Positions 45,560 to 55,255 are shown, counted from the first letter of the stretch. The stretch is DNA of 64,000 bases from Streptomyces flavofungini (GCF_030388665.1 NZ_CP128846.1:6956501-7020500); one strand, 5' to 3'. Notes: a model not told the origin generated them from the letters alone. Numbers and translations: made by a program.

Positions 45560-46855
45560 ATGCCCAGCGAGTACTTCATCCCCGACCCGGAGGGTCGGAT
45601 CCCGAGCGCCGAAGGGTACTTCGGCGCGTTCGGCGGCAAGTTCATCCCGGAGGCGCTCGTCGCCGCCGTCGACGAGGTGGCCGTCGAGTTCGACAAGGCG
45701 AAGGCGGACCCGGAGTTCGCCCGCGAGTTGGACGACCTGCTCGTGAACTACACGGGCCGCCCGAGCGCCCTCACGGAGGTGCCGAGGTTCGCCGAACACG
45801 CGGGCGGCGCCCGGGTGTTCCTCAAGCGGGAGGACCTGAACCACACCGGGTCCCACAAGATCAACAACGTGCTCGGGCAGGCGCTGCTCACCAAGCGCAT
45901 GGGCAAGACCCGGGTCATCGCCGAGACGGGCGCGGGCCAGCACGGCGTCGCGACGGCCACGGCCTGCGCGCTGTTCGGGCTCGAGTGCACCATCTACATG
46001 GGTGAGATCGACACCCAGAGGCAGGCCCTCAACGTCGCCCGGATGCGCATGCTCGGCGCCGAGGTCATCGCCGTGAAGTCGGGCAGCCGCACGCTCAAGG
46101 ACGCGATCAACGAGGCGTTCCGCGACTGGGTGGCCAACGTCGACCACACGCACTACCTGTTCGGCACCGTGGCGGGCCCGCACCCCTTCCCGGCCATGGT
46201 CCGCGACTTCCACCGCGTCATCGGCGTCGAGGCGCGGCGGCAGATCCTGGAGCGCGCCGGACGCCTGCCCGACGCGGCCGTCGCCTGCGTCGGCGGCGGC
46301 TCCAACGCGATCGGCCTGTTCCACGCGTTCGTCCCGGACGCGGACGTACGCCTCATCGGCTGCGAGCCCGCCGGGCACGGCGTGGAGACCGGCGAGCACG
46401 CCGCCACGCTGACCGCGGGCGAACCGGGGATCCTGCACGGCTCCCGCAGCTACGTACTCCAGGACGAGGAGGGCCAGATCATCGAGCCGTACTCGATCTC
46501 GGCCGGACTCGACTACCCGGGCATCGGCCCCGAGCACGCCTTCCTCAAGGACAGCGGCCGCGGCGAGTACCGCGCGGTGACCGACGCCGCCGCGATGGAG
46601 GCCCTGCGTCTGCTCTCGCGCACCGAGGGCATCATCCCGGCGATCGAGAGCGCGCACGCCCTCGCGGGCGCCCTGGAGGTCGGCAAGGAGCTGGGCAAGG
46701 ACGGGCTGATCGTCGTCAACCTGTCGGGCCGGGGCGACAAGGACATGGACACCGCCGCCCGCTACTTCAACCTGTACGGCGTCGACGACACAGCCGCCGC
46801 CGTCGCGGCGGACGCGGCCGGCGCGCACGCCGAGATCGAGGGGGACGCCAAGTGA
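45560..46855 (+). CDS. trpB: Tryptophan synthase beta chain
   Basis: A 431-aa PLP enzyme joining indole and serine. PLP lysine K100 in [19 protein letters not shown] loop ([15 protein letters not shown]); phosphate-binding [13 protein letters not shown] 45560 follows GCGAGGTTCCCC. Stop overlaps trpA by GTGA. Confidence 0.97.
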   Translation: MPSEYFIPDPEGRIPSAEGYFGAFGGKFIPEALVAAVDEVAVEFDKAKADPEFARELDDLLVNYTGRPSALTEVPRFAEHAGGARVFLKREDLNHTGSHKINNVLGQALLTKRMGKTRVIAETGAGQHGVATATACALFGLECTIYMGEIDTQRQALNVARMRMLGAEVIAVKSGSRTLKDAINEAFRDWVANVDHTHYLFGTVAGPHPFPAMVRDFHRVIGVEARRQILERAGRLPDAAVACVGGGSNAIGLFHAFVPDADVRLIGCEPAGHGVETGEHAATLTAGEPGILHGSRSYVLQDEEGQIIEPYSISAGLDYPGIGPEHAFLKDSGRGEYRAVTDAAAMEALRLLSRTEGIIPAIESAHALAGALEVGKELGKDGLIVVNLSGRGDKDMDTAARYFNLYGVDDTAAAVAADAAGAHAEIEGDAK

Positions 46856-47667
46856 GCGGGAACATCCAGCTGTTGAACGACACCCTCGCCGCCGCCAAGG
46901 CCGAGGGCAGGTCGGCCCTGATCGCCTACCTCCCGGCGGGCTTCCCCACCGTGGACGGCGGCATCGAGGCCGTCAAGGCGGCCTTCGACGGCGGCGCCGA
47001 CGTCGTCGAGGTCGGCCTGCCGCACAGCGACCCCGTCCTGGACGGGCCGGTCATCCAGACCGCCGACGACATCGCCCTGCGCGGCGGCGTGAAGATCGCC
47101 GACGTGTTCCGCACGGTGCGCGAGGCGCATGCGGCCACGGGCAAGCCGGTGCTCGTCATGACGTACTGGAACCCCATCGACCGCTACGGCGTGGAGCGCT
47201 TCACCGCCGAGCTCGCGCAGGCGGGCGGCGCGGGCTGCATCCTGCCCGACCTGCCGGTCCAGGAGTCGGCGCTGTGGCGCGAGCACGCGGCCGAGCACGA
47301 CCTCGCGACCGTGTTCGTGGTGGCCCCGAGCAGCAAGGACGCCCGGCTCGCGACGATCACGGCGGCCGGTTCGGGCTTCGTGTACGCGGCCTCCCTGATG
47401 GGCGTCACCGGCACCCGCGTGTCCGTGGGCGCCCAGGCGCAGGACCTGGTGGAGCGCACCCGCGCCACCACCGACCTGCCGGTCTGCGTCGGCCTCGGCG
47501 TCTCGAACGCCGCGCAGGCCGCCGAGGTCGCGGGCTTCGCCGACGGCGTCATCGTCGGCTCGGCGTTCGTCCAGCGGATGCTGGACGCCGACGACGCGGC
47601 GGCCGGCATCACCGCGGTCCGTGAACTCGCCGGTGAACTGGCGAAGGGCGTACGCGAACACGCGTAA
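46852..47667 (+). CDS. trpA: Tryptophan synthase alpha chain
   Basis: A 271-aa barrel cleaving indole-3-glycerol phosphate. Catalytic E53 and D64 in [19 protein letters not shown]; also [10 protein letters not shown] and [12 protein letters not shown] overlaps the trpB stop; the pair is translationally coupled as expected for the alpha-beta complex. Confidence 0.97.
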   Translation: MSGNIQLLNDTLAAAKAEGRSALIAYLPAGFPTVDGGIEAVKAAFDGGADVVEVGLPHSDPVLDGPVIQTADDIALRGGVKIADVFRTVREAHAATGKPVLVMTYWNPIDRYGVERFTAELAQAGGAGCILPDLPVQESALWREHAAEHDLATVFVVAPSSKDARLATITAAGSGFVYAASLMGVTGTRVSVGAQAQDLVERTRATTDLPVCVGLGVSNAAQAAEVAGFADGVIVGSAFVQRMLDADDAAAGITAVRELAGELAKGVREHA

Positions 47668-47687
47668 TCCGTAAGGGTGGTCCTGGG

Positions 47688-47716
47688 ACCGGGGAGGCCG
47701 CACGGGCCTCCCCGGT
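47688..47716 (+). terminator. Terminator of the trp cluster
   Basis: ACCGGGGAGGCC (47688-47699) pairs with GGCCTCCCCGGT (47705-47716), 20 nt after the trpA stop and just before the next gene. Confidence 0.82.
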
Positions 47717-47730
47717 TCGTTTGCCCCGAT

Positions 47731-48513
47731 GTGAGCGAGAAGAACCGAGAAGGTAAGCAATCGGCCCGTGAACGCCTCGCGGCGGAGCGGGAGCGACAGA
47801 AGGCGCGCGACAAGCGGCGCCGCACGCTCCTGGTCAGCGCCGCCGTCGTCGGCGTGCTCGGCCTGGCCGCGGTCGTCGGCGTCCTCGCGGCGGGCGCGGG
47901 CGACGACAAGAAGGACAAGGACACCGCGGGTCCCGTCGTCGTGCCCAAGGGCGCGAGCGGCGAGGACAAGCTGTCCATCCCGCTCGGCAAGGACAGCGCG
48001 AAGTCCACGCTCACGGTCTGGGAGGACTTCCGCTGCCCGGCCTGCAAGCAGTTCGAGGACATGTACCGCTCGACGATCAACGACCTCGCGGCCCGCGGCA
48101 TGCTGAAGGTGAACTACCACCTCGCGACCCTCATCGACGGCAACATGGGTGGCAGTGGCTCCCTGCACGCCGCCAACGCCGCCGCCTGCGCCCAGGACCA
48201 GGGCAAGTTCGCTCCGTACCACGACGAGCTCTTCAAGAACCAGCCGCCGGAGCCCGACGACGCCTTCGCCGACAACGCCAAGCTGATCGAGCTGGCGGGC
48301 AAGGTCGACGGCCTTGTCACCGCCCCGTTCAAGAAGTGCGTGAACGACGGCACCCACAACAGCTGGGTCGGCAAGTCCCACGAGGCCTTCCAGAAGGCCA
48401 AGCTCCGCGGCACGCCCACGGTCCTGCTCGACGGCAAGGACATCTTCGGCGACCAGCAGAACCCGCTCACCCCCCAGAAGCTGAAGGCCATGGTGGAGAA
48501 GGCGAACCAGTAG
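47731..48513 (+). CDS. Membrane-anchored DsbA-like thioredoxin-fold protein (second copy)
   Basis: A 260-aa protein with the same plan as the one at 15088-15906: a charged start (MSEKNREGKQSARERLAAER), one anchor helix (~33-55), a DsbA-type fold with active site C102-P-A-C105 (DFRCPACKQFED) and the cis-Pro loop GTPTVLLDG. GTG 47731 is close behind the trp terminator and has no clear Shine-Dalgarno. lgt follows on the same strand. Confidence 0.9.
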   Translation: MSEKNREGKQSARERLAAERERQKARDKRRRTLLVSAAVVGVLGLAAVVGVLAAGAGDDKKDKDTAGPVVVPKGASGEDKLSIPLGKDSAKSTLTVWEDFRCPACKQFEDMYRSTINDLAARGMLKVNYHLATLIDGNMGGSGSLHAANAAACAQDQGKFAPYHDELFKNQPPEPDDAFADNAKLIELAGKVDGLVTAPFKKCVNDGTHNSWVGKSHEAFQKAKLRGTPTVLLDGKDIFGDQQNPLTPQKLKAMVEKANQ

Positions 48514-48665
48514 CCGCGGAGCGGGGCGGCGGCTCGCCCGACCCGGGACGGGGACGTCCGCCCCGCCCCGGGCCCGCTGTCGCCGCTGTTTCCGGGGCCC
48601 GTTATGGACCCGTTGCGGGGCTGGCTGCCGTCGTCGCCGCTCGGCACGGTAGCGTCGACCCTGCC

Positions 48666-49622
48666 ATGGAATTTGCCTATATCCCCAGCCCCTCGCGCGG
48701 AGTGGTCGATCTCGGCCCGATTCCGCTGCGCGGCTACGCGTTCTGCATCATCATCGGCGTCTTCGTTGCCGTGTGGCTCGGCAACAAGCGGTGGATCGCC
48801 CGCGGCGGCCGGCCGGGCACCGTGGCCGACATCTCCGTGTGGGCGGTGCCCTTCGGACTCGTCGGCGGCCGCCTCTACCACGTGATCACGGACTACCAGC
48901 TGTACTTCAGCGACGGCCGTGACTGGGTGGACGCCTTCAAGATCTGGGAGGGCGGGCTCGGCATCTGGGGCGCCGTCGCCTTCGGCGCCGTCGGCGCCTG
49001 GATCGGCTGTCGCCGCCGGGGCATCCCGCTGCCCGCGTGGGCCGACGCGCTGGCGCCCGGCATCGCCGTCGCCCAGGCCATCGGCCGCTGGGGGAACTGG
49101 TTCAACCAGGAGCTGTACGGCAAGAAGACCGACCTGCCGTGGGCCCTGAAGATCACCTCCGCGGAGGACGGCCGGGTCCCCGGCACCTACCACCCGACGT
49201 TCCTGTACGAGTCGCTGTGGTGCGTCGGCGTCGCGATCCTGGTCATCTGGGCCGACCGCCGTTTCAAGCTCGGCCACGGCCGCGCCTTCGCGCTGTACGT
49301 CGCGTCGTACTGCGTGGGCCGCTTCTGGATCGAGTACATGCGCGTCGACGACGCGCACGAGGTCCTCGGCCTGCGCCTGAACAACTGGACGGCGCTGCTC
49401 GTCTTCGTCCTGGCCGTCGTCTACTTCGTGGTGTCGGCGCGGACGCGGCCCGGCCGCGAGGAGATCGTCGAACCCGGCGCGGCGGAGGACAGGCAGCTGT
49501 CGGACACCGGTGACGCCGAGGAGGACGCCACCGAGGCCGGTGACGGCGCCGGTGGCGACACCAAGGCCCCGTCCCTGACCAAGCCGGAGAAGCCCACGGA
49601 CGCGGCGGCCGACAAGGGCTGA
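48666..49622 (+). CDS. lgt: Prolipoprotein diacylglyceryl transferase
   Basis: A 318-aa membrane enzyme that adds diacylglycerol to the lipobox cysteine. The Lgt signature GRWGNWFNQELYG is present, with the HG/RGY-type loop IPLRGYAFCIIIG and seven membrane helices. The C-terminal ~55 residues are an acidic disordered tail (EEIVEPGAAEDRQLSDTGD). TAGCGT (48648-48653) is a possible -10. It ends 9 nt from the stop of the convergent citE-like gene. Confidence 0.96.
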   Translation: MEFAYIPSPSRGVVDLGPIPLRGYAFCIIIGVFVAVWLGNKRWIARGGRPGTVADISVWAVPFGLVGGRLYHVITDYQLYFSDGRDWVDAFKIWEGGLGIWGAVAFGAVGAWIGCRRRGIPLPAWADALAPGIAVAQAIGRWGNWFNQELYGKKTDLPWALKITSAEDGRVPGTYHPTFLYESLWCVGVAILVIWADRRFKLGHGRAFALYVASYCVGRFWIEYMRVDDAHEVLGLRLNNWTALLVFVLAVVYFVVSARTRPGREEIVEPGAAEDRQLSDTGDAEEDATEAGDGAGGDTKAPSLTKPEKPTDAAADKG

Positions 49623-49631
49623 CGGGCCCCG

Positions 49632-50492
49632 CTACGGCCCGGTCCCGGCCAGGGCCAGCGTCCTGCGGGCCTGCTCCACCACCGCCCGGTCCACGAAGCG
49701 GCCGTCCGGGAGGGCCAGCGCGCCCTCCTCGGACGCCGCCGCCTTGAGCACCGCCTCGGCCTGCTCGATCTCCCGCGCGGTGGGCAGATAGGCACGCTCG
49801 ATCACGGGGAGCTGGCGCGGGTGGATCGCCGCGCGGCCCAGGAAGCCCAGCGTGCGGCCGTGCGCGCAGGAGGCCGCGAGGCCGTCCGTGTCGCGGATGT
49901 CGGGGTGCACCGACTGCGGCGGCGCCGGGAGCGCCGCCGCCCGCGCGGCCACGATCACCCGCGAGCGCGCCCAGTCGAGCCCCGCGTCCTCGCGTACGCC
50001 CAGGTCGGCGCGGAGGTCGGCCTCCCCGATGGACACCCCGCGCAGGGCCGGGTGCGCGGTGGCGATGGCGTGGGCCCGCTCGATGCCGAGGGCGGACTCC
50101 AGGAGGGCGTGCAGGGCGGGCGCCCCGCCGTCGTGCGGCGCCGCCCGCTCCGCCGCGCGGATCACCTCGGCCGGTGAGGTGACCTTGGGCAGCCGCAGTC
50201 CGGCGAGGCCGGGCAGCGGGGCGATCGCCTTCAGGTCCGCGTCGGACAGCGGGGTGCCGAGCGCGTTCACGCGCACCTGGACCGAAGGGCGCGCGGGGCC
50301 CGCGGCGCCGGGCGGTGGCGGCGGCTCGGCGAGGAGTTCCGCGGTGGCCGCCCGCGCGTACTCCTTGCGGGCCGGCGCCACCGCGTCCTCCAGGTCGACC
50401 ACCACCACGTCCGCGCCCGCCACGAGCGCCTTCGCCACCACGTCGGGCCGGTCCCCGGGGACGTACAGCCAGGTCAGCGGGATCGGTCTCAT
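49632..50492 (-). CDS. CitE-like CoA-ester lyase (HpcH/HpaI aldolase family)
   Basis: A 286-aa (beta-alpha)8 lyase: WLYVPGDRPDVVAKALVAGADVVVVDLEDAVAP at the start, with Mg-binding Glu/Asp in DLEDAV, then LPKVTSPAEVIRAA, LHALLESALGIERAHAIA and GEADLRADLGV. Members cleave malyl-, citramalyl- or citryl-CoA. No citrate lyase alpha or gamma genes are near, so it is a stand-alone enzyme. Last gene of the seven-gene operon; ATG overlaps the CoA-transferase stop. Confidence 0.9.
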   Translation of the reverse strand: MRPIPLTWLYVPGDRPDVVAKALVAGADVVVVDLEDAVAPARKEYARAATAELLAEPPPPPGAAGPARPSVQVRVNALGTPLSDADLKAIAPLPGLAGLRLPKVTSPAEVIRAAERAAPHDGGAPALHALLESALGIERAHAIATAHPALRGVSIGEADLRADLGVREDAGLDWARSRVIVAARAAALPAPPQSVHPDIRDTDGLAASCAHGRTLGFLGRAAIHPRQLPVIERAYLPTAREIEQAEAVLKAAASEEGALALPDGRFVDRAVVEQARRTLALAGTGP

Positions 50493-51715
50493 ACGGCGCC
50501 CGCCTCGCGCAGCGAGGTGATCTCGTCGCCGGTGAGGCCGAGATCGGTGAGGACCGCGTCGGTGTCGGCGCCGTGCGAGCGGCCCGCCCAGCGGATGGCG
50601 CCGGGGGTCTCGCTGAGGCGGAACAGCACGTTCTGCATGCGCAGGTCACCCAGCTCCGGGTCGTCGCGGACGGTGGTGATGGTGCCGAGGGCCGCGTACT
50701 GGGGATCGGTCATGACGTCGCGCACGTCCTGGATCGGGGCCACCGCGGCCTCCGCCTTCTCGAACGCCTCGATCACCTCGGCGCGGGTGCGGTCACCGAT
50801 CCACGCCCCGACCGCCTCGTCCAGGACGTCCGCGTGGGCGGCGCGCCCCGTGCCGGAGCCGAACCACGGCTCGGCGGCCAGGTCGGGGCGGCCCACCAGG
50901 CACAGCACGCGCTCGGCGATCGACTGGGCGGAGGTGGAGACGGCGACCCACTTGCCGTCCGCCGTGCGGTAGGTGTTGCGGGGCGCGTTGTTCGCGGAGC
51001 GGTTGCCGGTGCGCGGCTGTACGTGGCCGAGCTGGTCGTACCAGAGGGGCTGCGGGCCGAGCACCGTGAGGATCGGCTCGATGATCGCCATGTCGACGAC
51101 CTGGCCGCGGCCCGTGCTCTCGCGCGCCGCGAGCGCGGTCATGACCGCGTACGCCGTCGCCAGGCCCGCGATGGAGTCCGCGAGGCCGAACGGCGGCAGC
51201 GTCGGCGGCCCGTCCGGCTCCCCGGTGGCCGCGGCGAACCCGCACATCGCCTCCGCGAGAGTGCCGAATCCGGGGCGGCGCGCGTACGGCCCGAACTGGC
51301 CGAAGCCGGTGACGCGGGCCAGGACGAGGCGCGGGTTCACGGCGCTCAGCTCCGGCCAGCCGAGGTCCCACTTCTCCAGGGTGCCGGGGCGGAAGTTCTC
51401 GACGACCACGTCCGCCTCGGCGGCCAGGCGGAGCAGCGTGGCGCGGCCGCCCGGGGTGGAGAGGTCGAGGGTCATCGTGCGCTTGTTGCGGCCGAGCAGC
51501 TTCCACCACAGGCCGACGCCGTCCTTCGAGGGGCCGTGCCCCCGGGACGGGTCGGGCCGTGTGGGGTGCTCGACCTTGACGACGTCCGCGCCGAAGTCGC
51601 CGAGGAGGGTGGCGGCGAGGGGACCGGCGAAGAGGGTGGCCAGGTCGAGGACGCGCAGTCCCGTCAGGGGTGGTGGTGAGGGCGGGGGCGCAGTCGGGGG
51701 CGTCGCGGTGGTCAT
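50489..51715 (-). CDS. CaiB/BaiF class III CoA-transferase
   Basis: A 408-aa enzyme of the formyl-CoA-transferase fold: LRVLDLATLFAGPLAATLLGDFGADVVKVEHP at the N-terminus, LGRNKRTMTLDL, and the catalytic aspartate D180 in GLADSIAG. It moves CoA between carboxylic acids. Substrate unknown; the adjacent CitE-like lyase suggests they activate and cleave one dicarboxylic or hydroxy acid. ATG overlaps the ribokinase stop. The N-terminus has a Pro-rich lead (TATPPTAPPPSPPP). Confidence 0.9.
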   Translation of the reverse strand: MTTATPPTAPPPSPPPLTGLRVLDLATLFAGPLAATLLGDFGADVVKVEHPTRPDPSRGHGPSKDGVGLWWKLLGRNKRTMTLDLSTPGGRATLLRLAAEADVVVENFRPGTLEKWDLGWPELSAVNPRLVLARVTGFGQFGPYARRPGFGTLAEAMCGFAAATGEPDGPPTLPPFGLADSIAGLATAYAVMTALAARESTGRGQVVDMAIIEPILTVLGPQPLWYDQLGHVQPRTGNRSANNAPRNTYRTADGKWVAVSTSAQSIAERVLCLVGRPDLAAEPWFGSGTGRAAHADVLDEAVGAWIGDRTRAEVIEAFEKAEAAVAPIQDVRDVMTDPQYAALGTITTVRDDPELGDLRMQNVLFRLSETPGAIRWAGRSHGADTDAVLTDLGLTGDEITSLREAGAV

Positions 51716-52617
51716 GTCGTCGCTCCCGCCTCGGTGTCGATCTCCGCGCGGTACGGCATGGAGGTCGCCGCGCCCGGCCTCTGCACGGAGAGCGCGGCCG
51801 CCGTCGACGCCCAACTCAGCGCCTCCGGAAGGGAGCTGCCCTCGCAGAGCGCCACCGCGAGCGCGCCCGCGAAGGTGTCTCCCGCGCCCGTCGTGTCCAC
51901 CGCCGCGACCCGCCGCGCGGGCACCGTGACGGGCTCGGCGCCCCGGGCCGCGTACAGGCTGCCCGCCGCGCCGAGCGTCACCACGACCTCCGGGACCTGG
52001 GAGAGGAGCGCCTGGGCCGCCGCGGCCGGGTCGGTGATGCCGGTGAGGGCGGCGGCCTCGTGCTCGTTGGGGAGCAACAGGTCGGTGACGGCGAGGAGTT
52101 CGGGCGGCAGGGGCTGGGCCGGGGCCGGGGTGAGGATGGTGCGCACGCCGTGTTCGCGGGCGGCCCGCGCGGCGGCGAGGACGCCCTCCAGCGGGACCTC
52201 CAGCTGGAGCAGGAGCGCGGCGGCGGAGGCGATCTCGGCCCTGTCGCCCGCGGAGAGCGTGGTGAGCGTGGCGTTCGCGCCGGGGATGACGACGATCGCG
52301 TTGCCGCCGTCGTCGTCCACGACGATGTGCGCCGTGCCGCTCGGGCCCTCGACGGTGCGCAGCAGGTCGGTGTCCACGCCCGAGTGGTCGAGGGCGGACC
52401 GCAGTCGGGAGCCGAAGACGTCGTTGCCGACCGCGCCGATCATCGCGACGGTGGCGCCCGCTCGGGCCGCGGCGACGGCCTGGTTGGCGCCCTTGCCGCC
52501 GGGGACGGTGCGGAACTCGCGGCCGGTGACGGTCTCCCCGCGCTGCGGGGCCCTGGCCACGTACGCGACGAGGTCCATGTTGGTGCTGCCGAGGACGGCG
52601 ATGTGGGGACGGGTCAT
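51712..52617 (-). CDS. rbsK: Ribokinase (PfkB family)
   Basis: A 301-aa kinase: HIAVLGSTNMDLVAYVARAP, VPGGKGANQAVAAARAGA (substrate loop), LLPNEHEAAALTG and the PfkB signature DTTGAGDTFAGAL with catalytic D247. The N-D and GGKGANQA pattern is that of ribokinase rather than other sugar kinases. ATG overlaps the stop of the preceding glycohydrolase gene, tying ribose phosphorylation to that operon. Confidence 0.92.
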   Translation of the reverse strand: MTRPHIAVLGSTNMDLVAYVARAPQRGETVTGREFRTVPGGKGANQAVAAARAGATVAMIGAVGNDVFGSRLRSALDHSGVDTDLLRTVEGPSGTAHIVVDDDGGNAIVVIPGANATLTTLSAGDRAEIASAAALLLQLEVPLEGVLAAARAAREHGVRTILTPAPAQPLPPELLAVTDLLLPNEHEAAALTGITDPAAAAQALLSQVPEVVVTLGAAGSLYAARGAEPVTVPARRVAAVDTTGAGDTFAGALAVALCEGSSLPEALSWASTAAALSVQRPGAATSMPYRAEIDTEAGATT

Positions 52618-54062
52618 GGGCGGGGTGCCTCCTGGGGGGTGGGGTCGGCGGTAGGCGGCGCGGGTGCGGTGGTCAGGCGGGCCGTGAGCGCCGCGAGGGT
52701 GTCGAAGCCGGTGCCGTGGAAGCCGCCCACCGAGGTCGCGAGCCGGTTCCTGAGCGGCGCCGTCCAGCGTTCGGGGAGCGCGTCCGGGCGGCCGGCCAGC
52801 AGACCCGCGACCGAGCCCGCCGTCGCCCCGTTGGAGTCCGTGTCCCAGCCGCCCGACACCACGCGCGTGATGGAGGCGGTGAAGTCGCCGTCGGCGTGCG
52901 TGAGGGCGGCCGCGAGCAGCGCCGCGTTCGGGACGACGTGGACCCAGTGGTAGCCGCCGAACTCCGCGTGCAGCCGGTCCACCACCGCGTCGAAGTCCCG
53001 GTGCTCCCCGGCGAGCCGGATGCCGCGGCGGACCGCCCCGGCGAGGCGCGAGTCCGGCGGGACCGCGTCGAGGCCCGCCGCCAGGCTCGCGTGCACGTCG
53101 GCCGTGCCGGACGCCGCCGTCGCGACCGTCGCCGCCGCGAACATCGCCCCGTACACGCCGTTCCCCGTGTGCGTCAGGCACGCGTCCCGGTACGCCTGCT
53201 CGGCCGCCGCGTCCGGGTCGCCCGGGTTCGTCCAGCCGTGCACGTCCGCCCTGATCAGGGCGCCGATCCACTCGCGGAACGGGTTGTGGTGGCGGGCCGT
53301 TCGCGGCGGCGGTACGCCGTTCAGGAGGTTGCGGTACGCCACGCGTTCCGCCGTGAACGTCCTCGCGGCCGGCAGTTCCTCCAGCCACAGCGCGGCCACG
53401 TCGTGCGTCGTGAACGCCTTGCCGTGGCGCTGGAGAAGCAGCAGGTTCAGGAGGGGGTAGTTGAGGTCGTCGTCCTCCGGCATGCCGTCGATGTTCTCGG
53501 CGAGGGAGGTCGGGGCGGAGCGTCTGTTCCAGGGGTACGTGGTGAGGAGTTCCCGTGGGACGTCTCTTGCCGTGAACCAGGTGGTCAGGGGCCAGTTGCC
53601 GGTGGCTTTCGCGAGGGCGCGGATGCCTTCCAGGGGGAGCTTCTCGACCGGCTTGCCGAGGAGGCAGCCTGCGGCTCTGCCCAGCCAGGCGGCGTGGACG
53701 CGGGGCTGGTGCCCTGCCGGGGGCTCCCCGGGCCCGCCCCTTCCCGAACCGGGGGCTGCCGCCCCCGGGCCCCCGCTTGTCGGCGCTTCGCGCCTCGTCC
53801 TCAAGCGCCGGACGGGCTGGGGATGTGCCGGTGCGGTCTCGTCTTCCAGGTCCTGTCCGAGTTCGGTCAATAGATCTTCCGCAAGGGCCCGTAGCTGTGG
53901 CGAGGCCCGGGTCGGGGACGCGCCCGACCGGGGTGGGGCGGCGCAGCCGCCCGCTGCCAGCCAGCGGGTGACTGCCTCGGTGACGTCCCGGCCCTCCTCC
54001 TCCGCCTGGCGGAACTCGTGCGGGAGGAGGTCCTCGGGCTGGAGCCAGGTCAGGCGCATCAT
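52614..54062 (-). CDS. ADP-ribosylglycohydrolase-family protein D
   Basis: A 482-aa protein. Residues 1-85 are an N-terminal helical extension (MMRLTWLQPEDLLPHEFRQA). About residues 82-115 are encoded by a dispersed DNA repeat and read as low complexity (PVRRLRTRREAPTSGGPGAA). The glycohydrolase core follows: AAWLGRAAGCLLGKPVEKLP, the first metal motif in MPEDDDLNY and the second in SGGWDTDSNGATAGSVAGLL (GGxDTDS). Metal-binding residues look intact. The family hydrolyses N- or O-glycosidic ADP-ribose or related ribosyl bonds; the substrate is unknown. ATG overlaps the upstream stop (GAATGATG). Confidence 0.88.
   Translation of the reverse strand: MMRLTWLQPEDLLPHEFRQAEEEGRDVTEAVTRWLAAGGCAAPPRSGASPTRASPQLRALAEDLLTELGQDLEDETAPAHPQPVRRLRTRREAPTSGGPGAAAPGSGRGGPGEPPAGHQPRVHAAWLGRAAGCLLGKPVEKLPLEGIRALAKATGNWPLTTWFTARDVPRELLTTYPWNRRSAPTSLAENIDGMPEDDDLNYPLLNLLLLQRHGKAFTTHDVAALWLEELPAARTFTAERVAYRNLLNGVPPPRTARHHNPFREWIGALIRADVHGWTNPGDPDAAAEQAYRDACLTHTGNGVYGAMFAAATVATAASGTADVHASLAAGLDAVPPDSRLAGAVRRGIRLAGEHRDFDAVVDRLHAEFGGYHWVHVVPNAALLAAALTHADGDFTASITRVVSGGWDTDSNGATAGSVAGLLAGRPDALPERWTAPLRNRLATSVGGFHGTGFDTLAALTARLTTAPAPPTADPTPQEAPRP
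53727..53822. repeat. Dispersed repeat, copy B, inside a coding sequence
   Basis: GGGCCCGCCCCTTCCCGAAC, then GCCGCCCCCGGGCCCCCGCT and TCGGCGCTTCGCGCCTCGTC: the same order as intergenic copy A. The identical 25-bp block is at 53780-53804. It keeps the reading frame of the glycohydrolase D gene open. Confidence 0.88.
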
Positions 54063-55255
54063 TCGACCGCGTCCGTCAGGGCCGTGAACGCCGACTCGTG
54101 GGTGCGGCGGCGGGCGCGGTCCTTGGTGAAGATCTCCCGGGCGACTTCCGTGAGGGCGCGGGCGGGGGCGTGGAGGTCGAGGCGGCTTGCCTCGGCGACC
54201 GTCGCCGACCAGTCCTCGGGGACGGGGGACGCGCCGTGCAGGGCGCCGGCGATCGCGCCGCTCATCGTCGCGGTCGAGTCGCAGTCGCGCCCGTAGTTCA
54301 CCGAGCCGAGGACCGCCTGGCGGTAGTCGCCGTCGGCGATCAGGAGCATGGCCAGGGCGACGGGCAGCTCCTCGATGGCGTGCAGGCGGGAGGGGCGGCG
54401 GGCGCCGAGGGAGGGGGCGCGGTAGTCGGGGCCGACCGTGTCGAAGGGGGCGACGGCCGCCCGGACCGGGGCGAGGGCGGGCTCGAACTCGTCGTACCCG
54501 GACGCCACTTCGGCCACCGCCTCGATCGCCGCGCGCGTGCCGTCCTTCGCCAGGGCGAGGCAGGTGTCGACGACCGACGTGGGCGTCGCGCCGGGGACGC
54601 AGGCCGCCGCCACCGCCGCCGCGAAGACCCCGGCCGCCTCCCTGCCGTACGACGACTGGTGGGCGCCCGCGACGTCCAGGGCCTCGGCGTACGCGCCCGC
54701 CGGGTTCGCCGCGTTGACCAGGCCGACCGGCGCCATGTACATCGCGGCACCGCAGTTGACGATGTTGCCCGCGCCCGCCTCGCGCGGGTCGACGTGGCCG
54801 TAGTGGAGGCGGGCCACGAGCCACTTCTCGGCGAGGAAGAGGCGGTGCAGGGGGAGGGCGTCGGCTTCGAGTTCGGGGATCCAGCGGGGGGTCGTGATCA
54901 GGTCGGGGACCAGATGGTCGGCGATCGCGTACGCGTCGAGGTGGTCGCGGACCGTGGCGTACACGCGGATCAGCGCGTGCGTCAGCAAGGTGTCGTCGGT
55001 GATGTGGCCGTCGCCCTTGTGGTACGGGGCCACGGGGCGGGCCGTGCGCCAGTCGTCCCCGTGCCAGGGTCCGACGACGCCCCGGACGCGGCCGCCGTGG
55101 CGCTCGGTGATCTGGTCGGGGGAGTAGCCCTCGACGGGGCCGCCGAGGGCGTCACCGACCGCCGCGCCGACCAGGGCGCCCGTCACGCGGTCGGTGAGGG
55201 TCAGCGTCGGCCGGCTCGCCCGGGAGCTCCCCGGTGTCGGATCCAGTGGTGGCAT
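54059..55255 (-). CDS. ADP-ribosylglycohydrolase-family protein C
   Basis: A 398-aa protein: DRVTGALVGAAVGDALGGPVEG, the first metal motif HITDDTLLTHALI, and the second VNYGRDCDSTATMSGAIAGAL. This looks catalytically complete. ATG 55255 follows CAGGAGGACTCGGGAC. The start lies 104 nt inside the 3' end of gene B, so the two share sequence in different frames. The substrate is unknown. Confidence 0.9.
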   Translation of the reverse strand: MPPLDPTPGSSRASRPTLTLTDRVTGALVGAAVGDALGGPVEGYSPDQITERHGGRVRGVVGPWHGDDWRTARPVAPYHKGDGHITDDTLLTHALIRVYATVRDHLDAYAIADHLVPDLITTPRWIPELEADALPLHRLFLAEKWLVARLHYGHVDPREAGAGNIVNCGAAMYMAPVGLVNAANPAGAYAEALDVAGAHQSSYGREAAGVFAAAVAAACVPGATPTSVVDTCLALAKDGTRAAIEAVAEVASGYDEFEPALAPVRAAVAPFDTVGPDYRAPSLGARRPSRLHAIEELPVALAMLLIADGDYRQAVLGSVNYGRDCDSTATMSGAIAGALHGASPVPEDWSATVAEASRLDLHAPARALTEVAREIFTKDRARRRTHESAFTALTDAVE

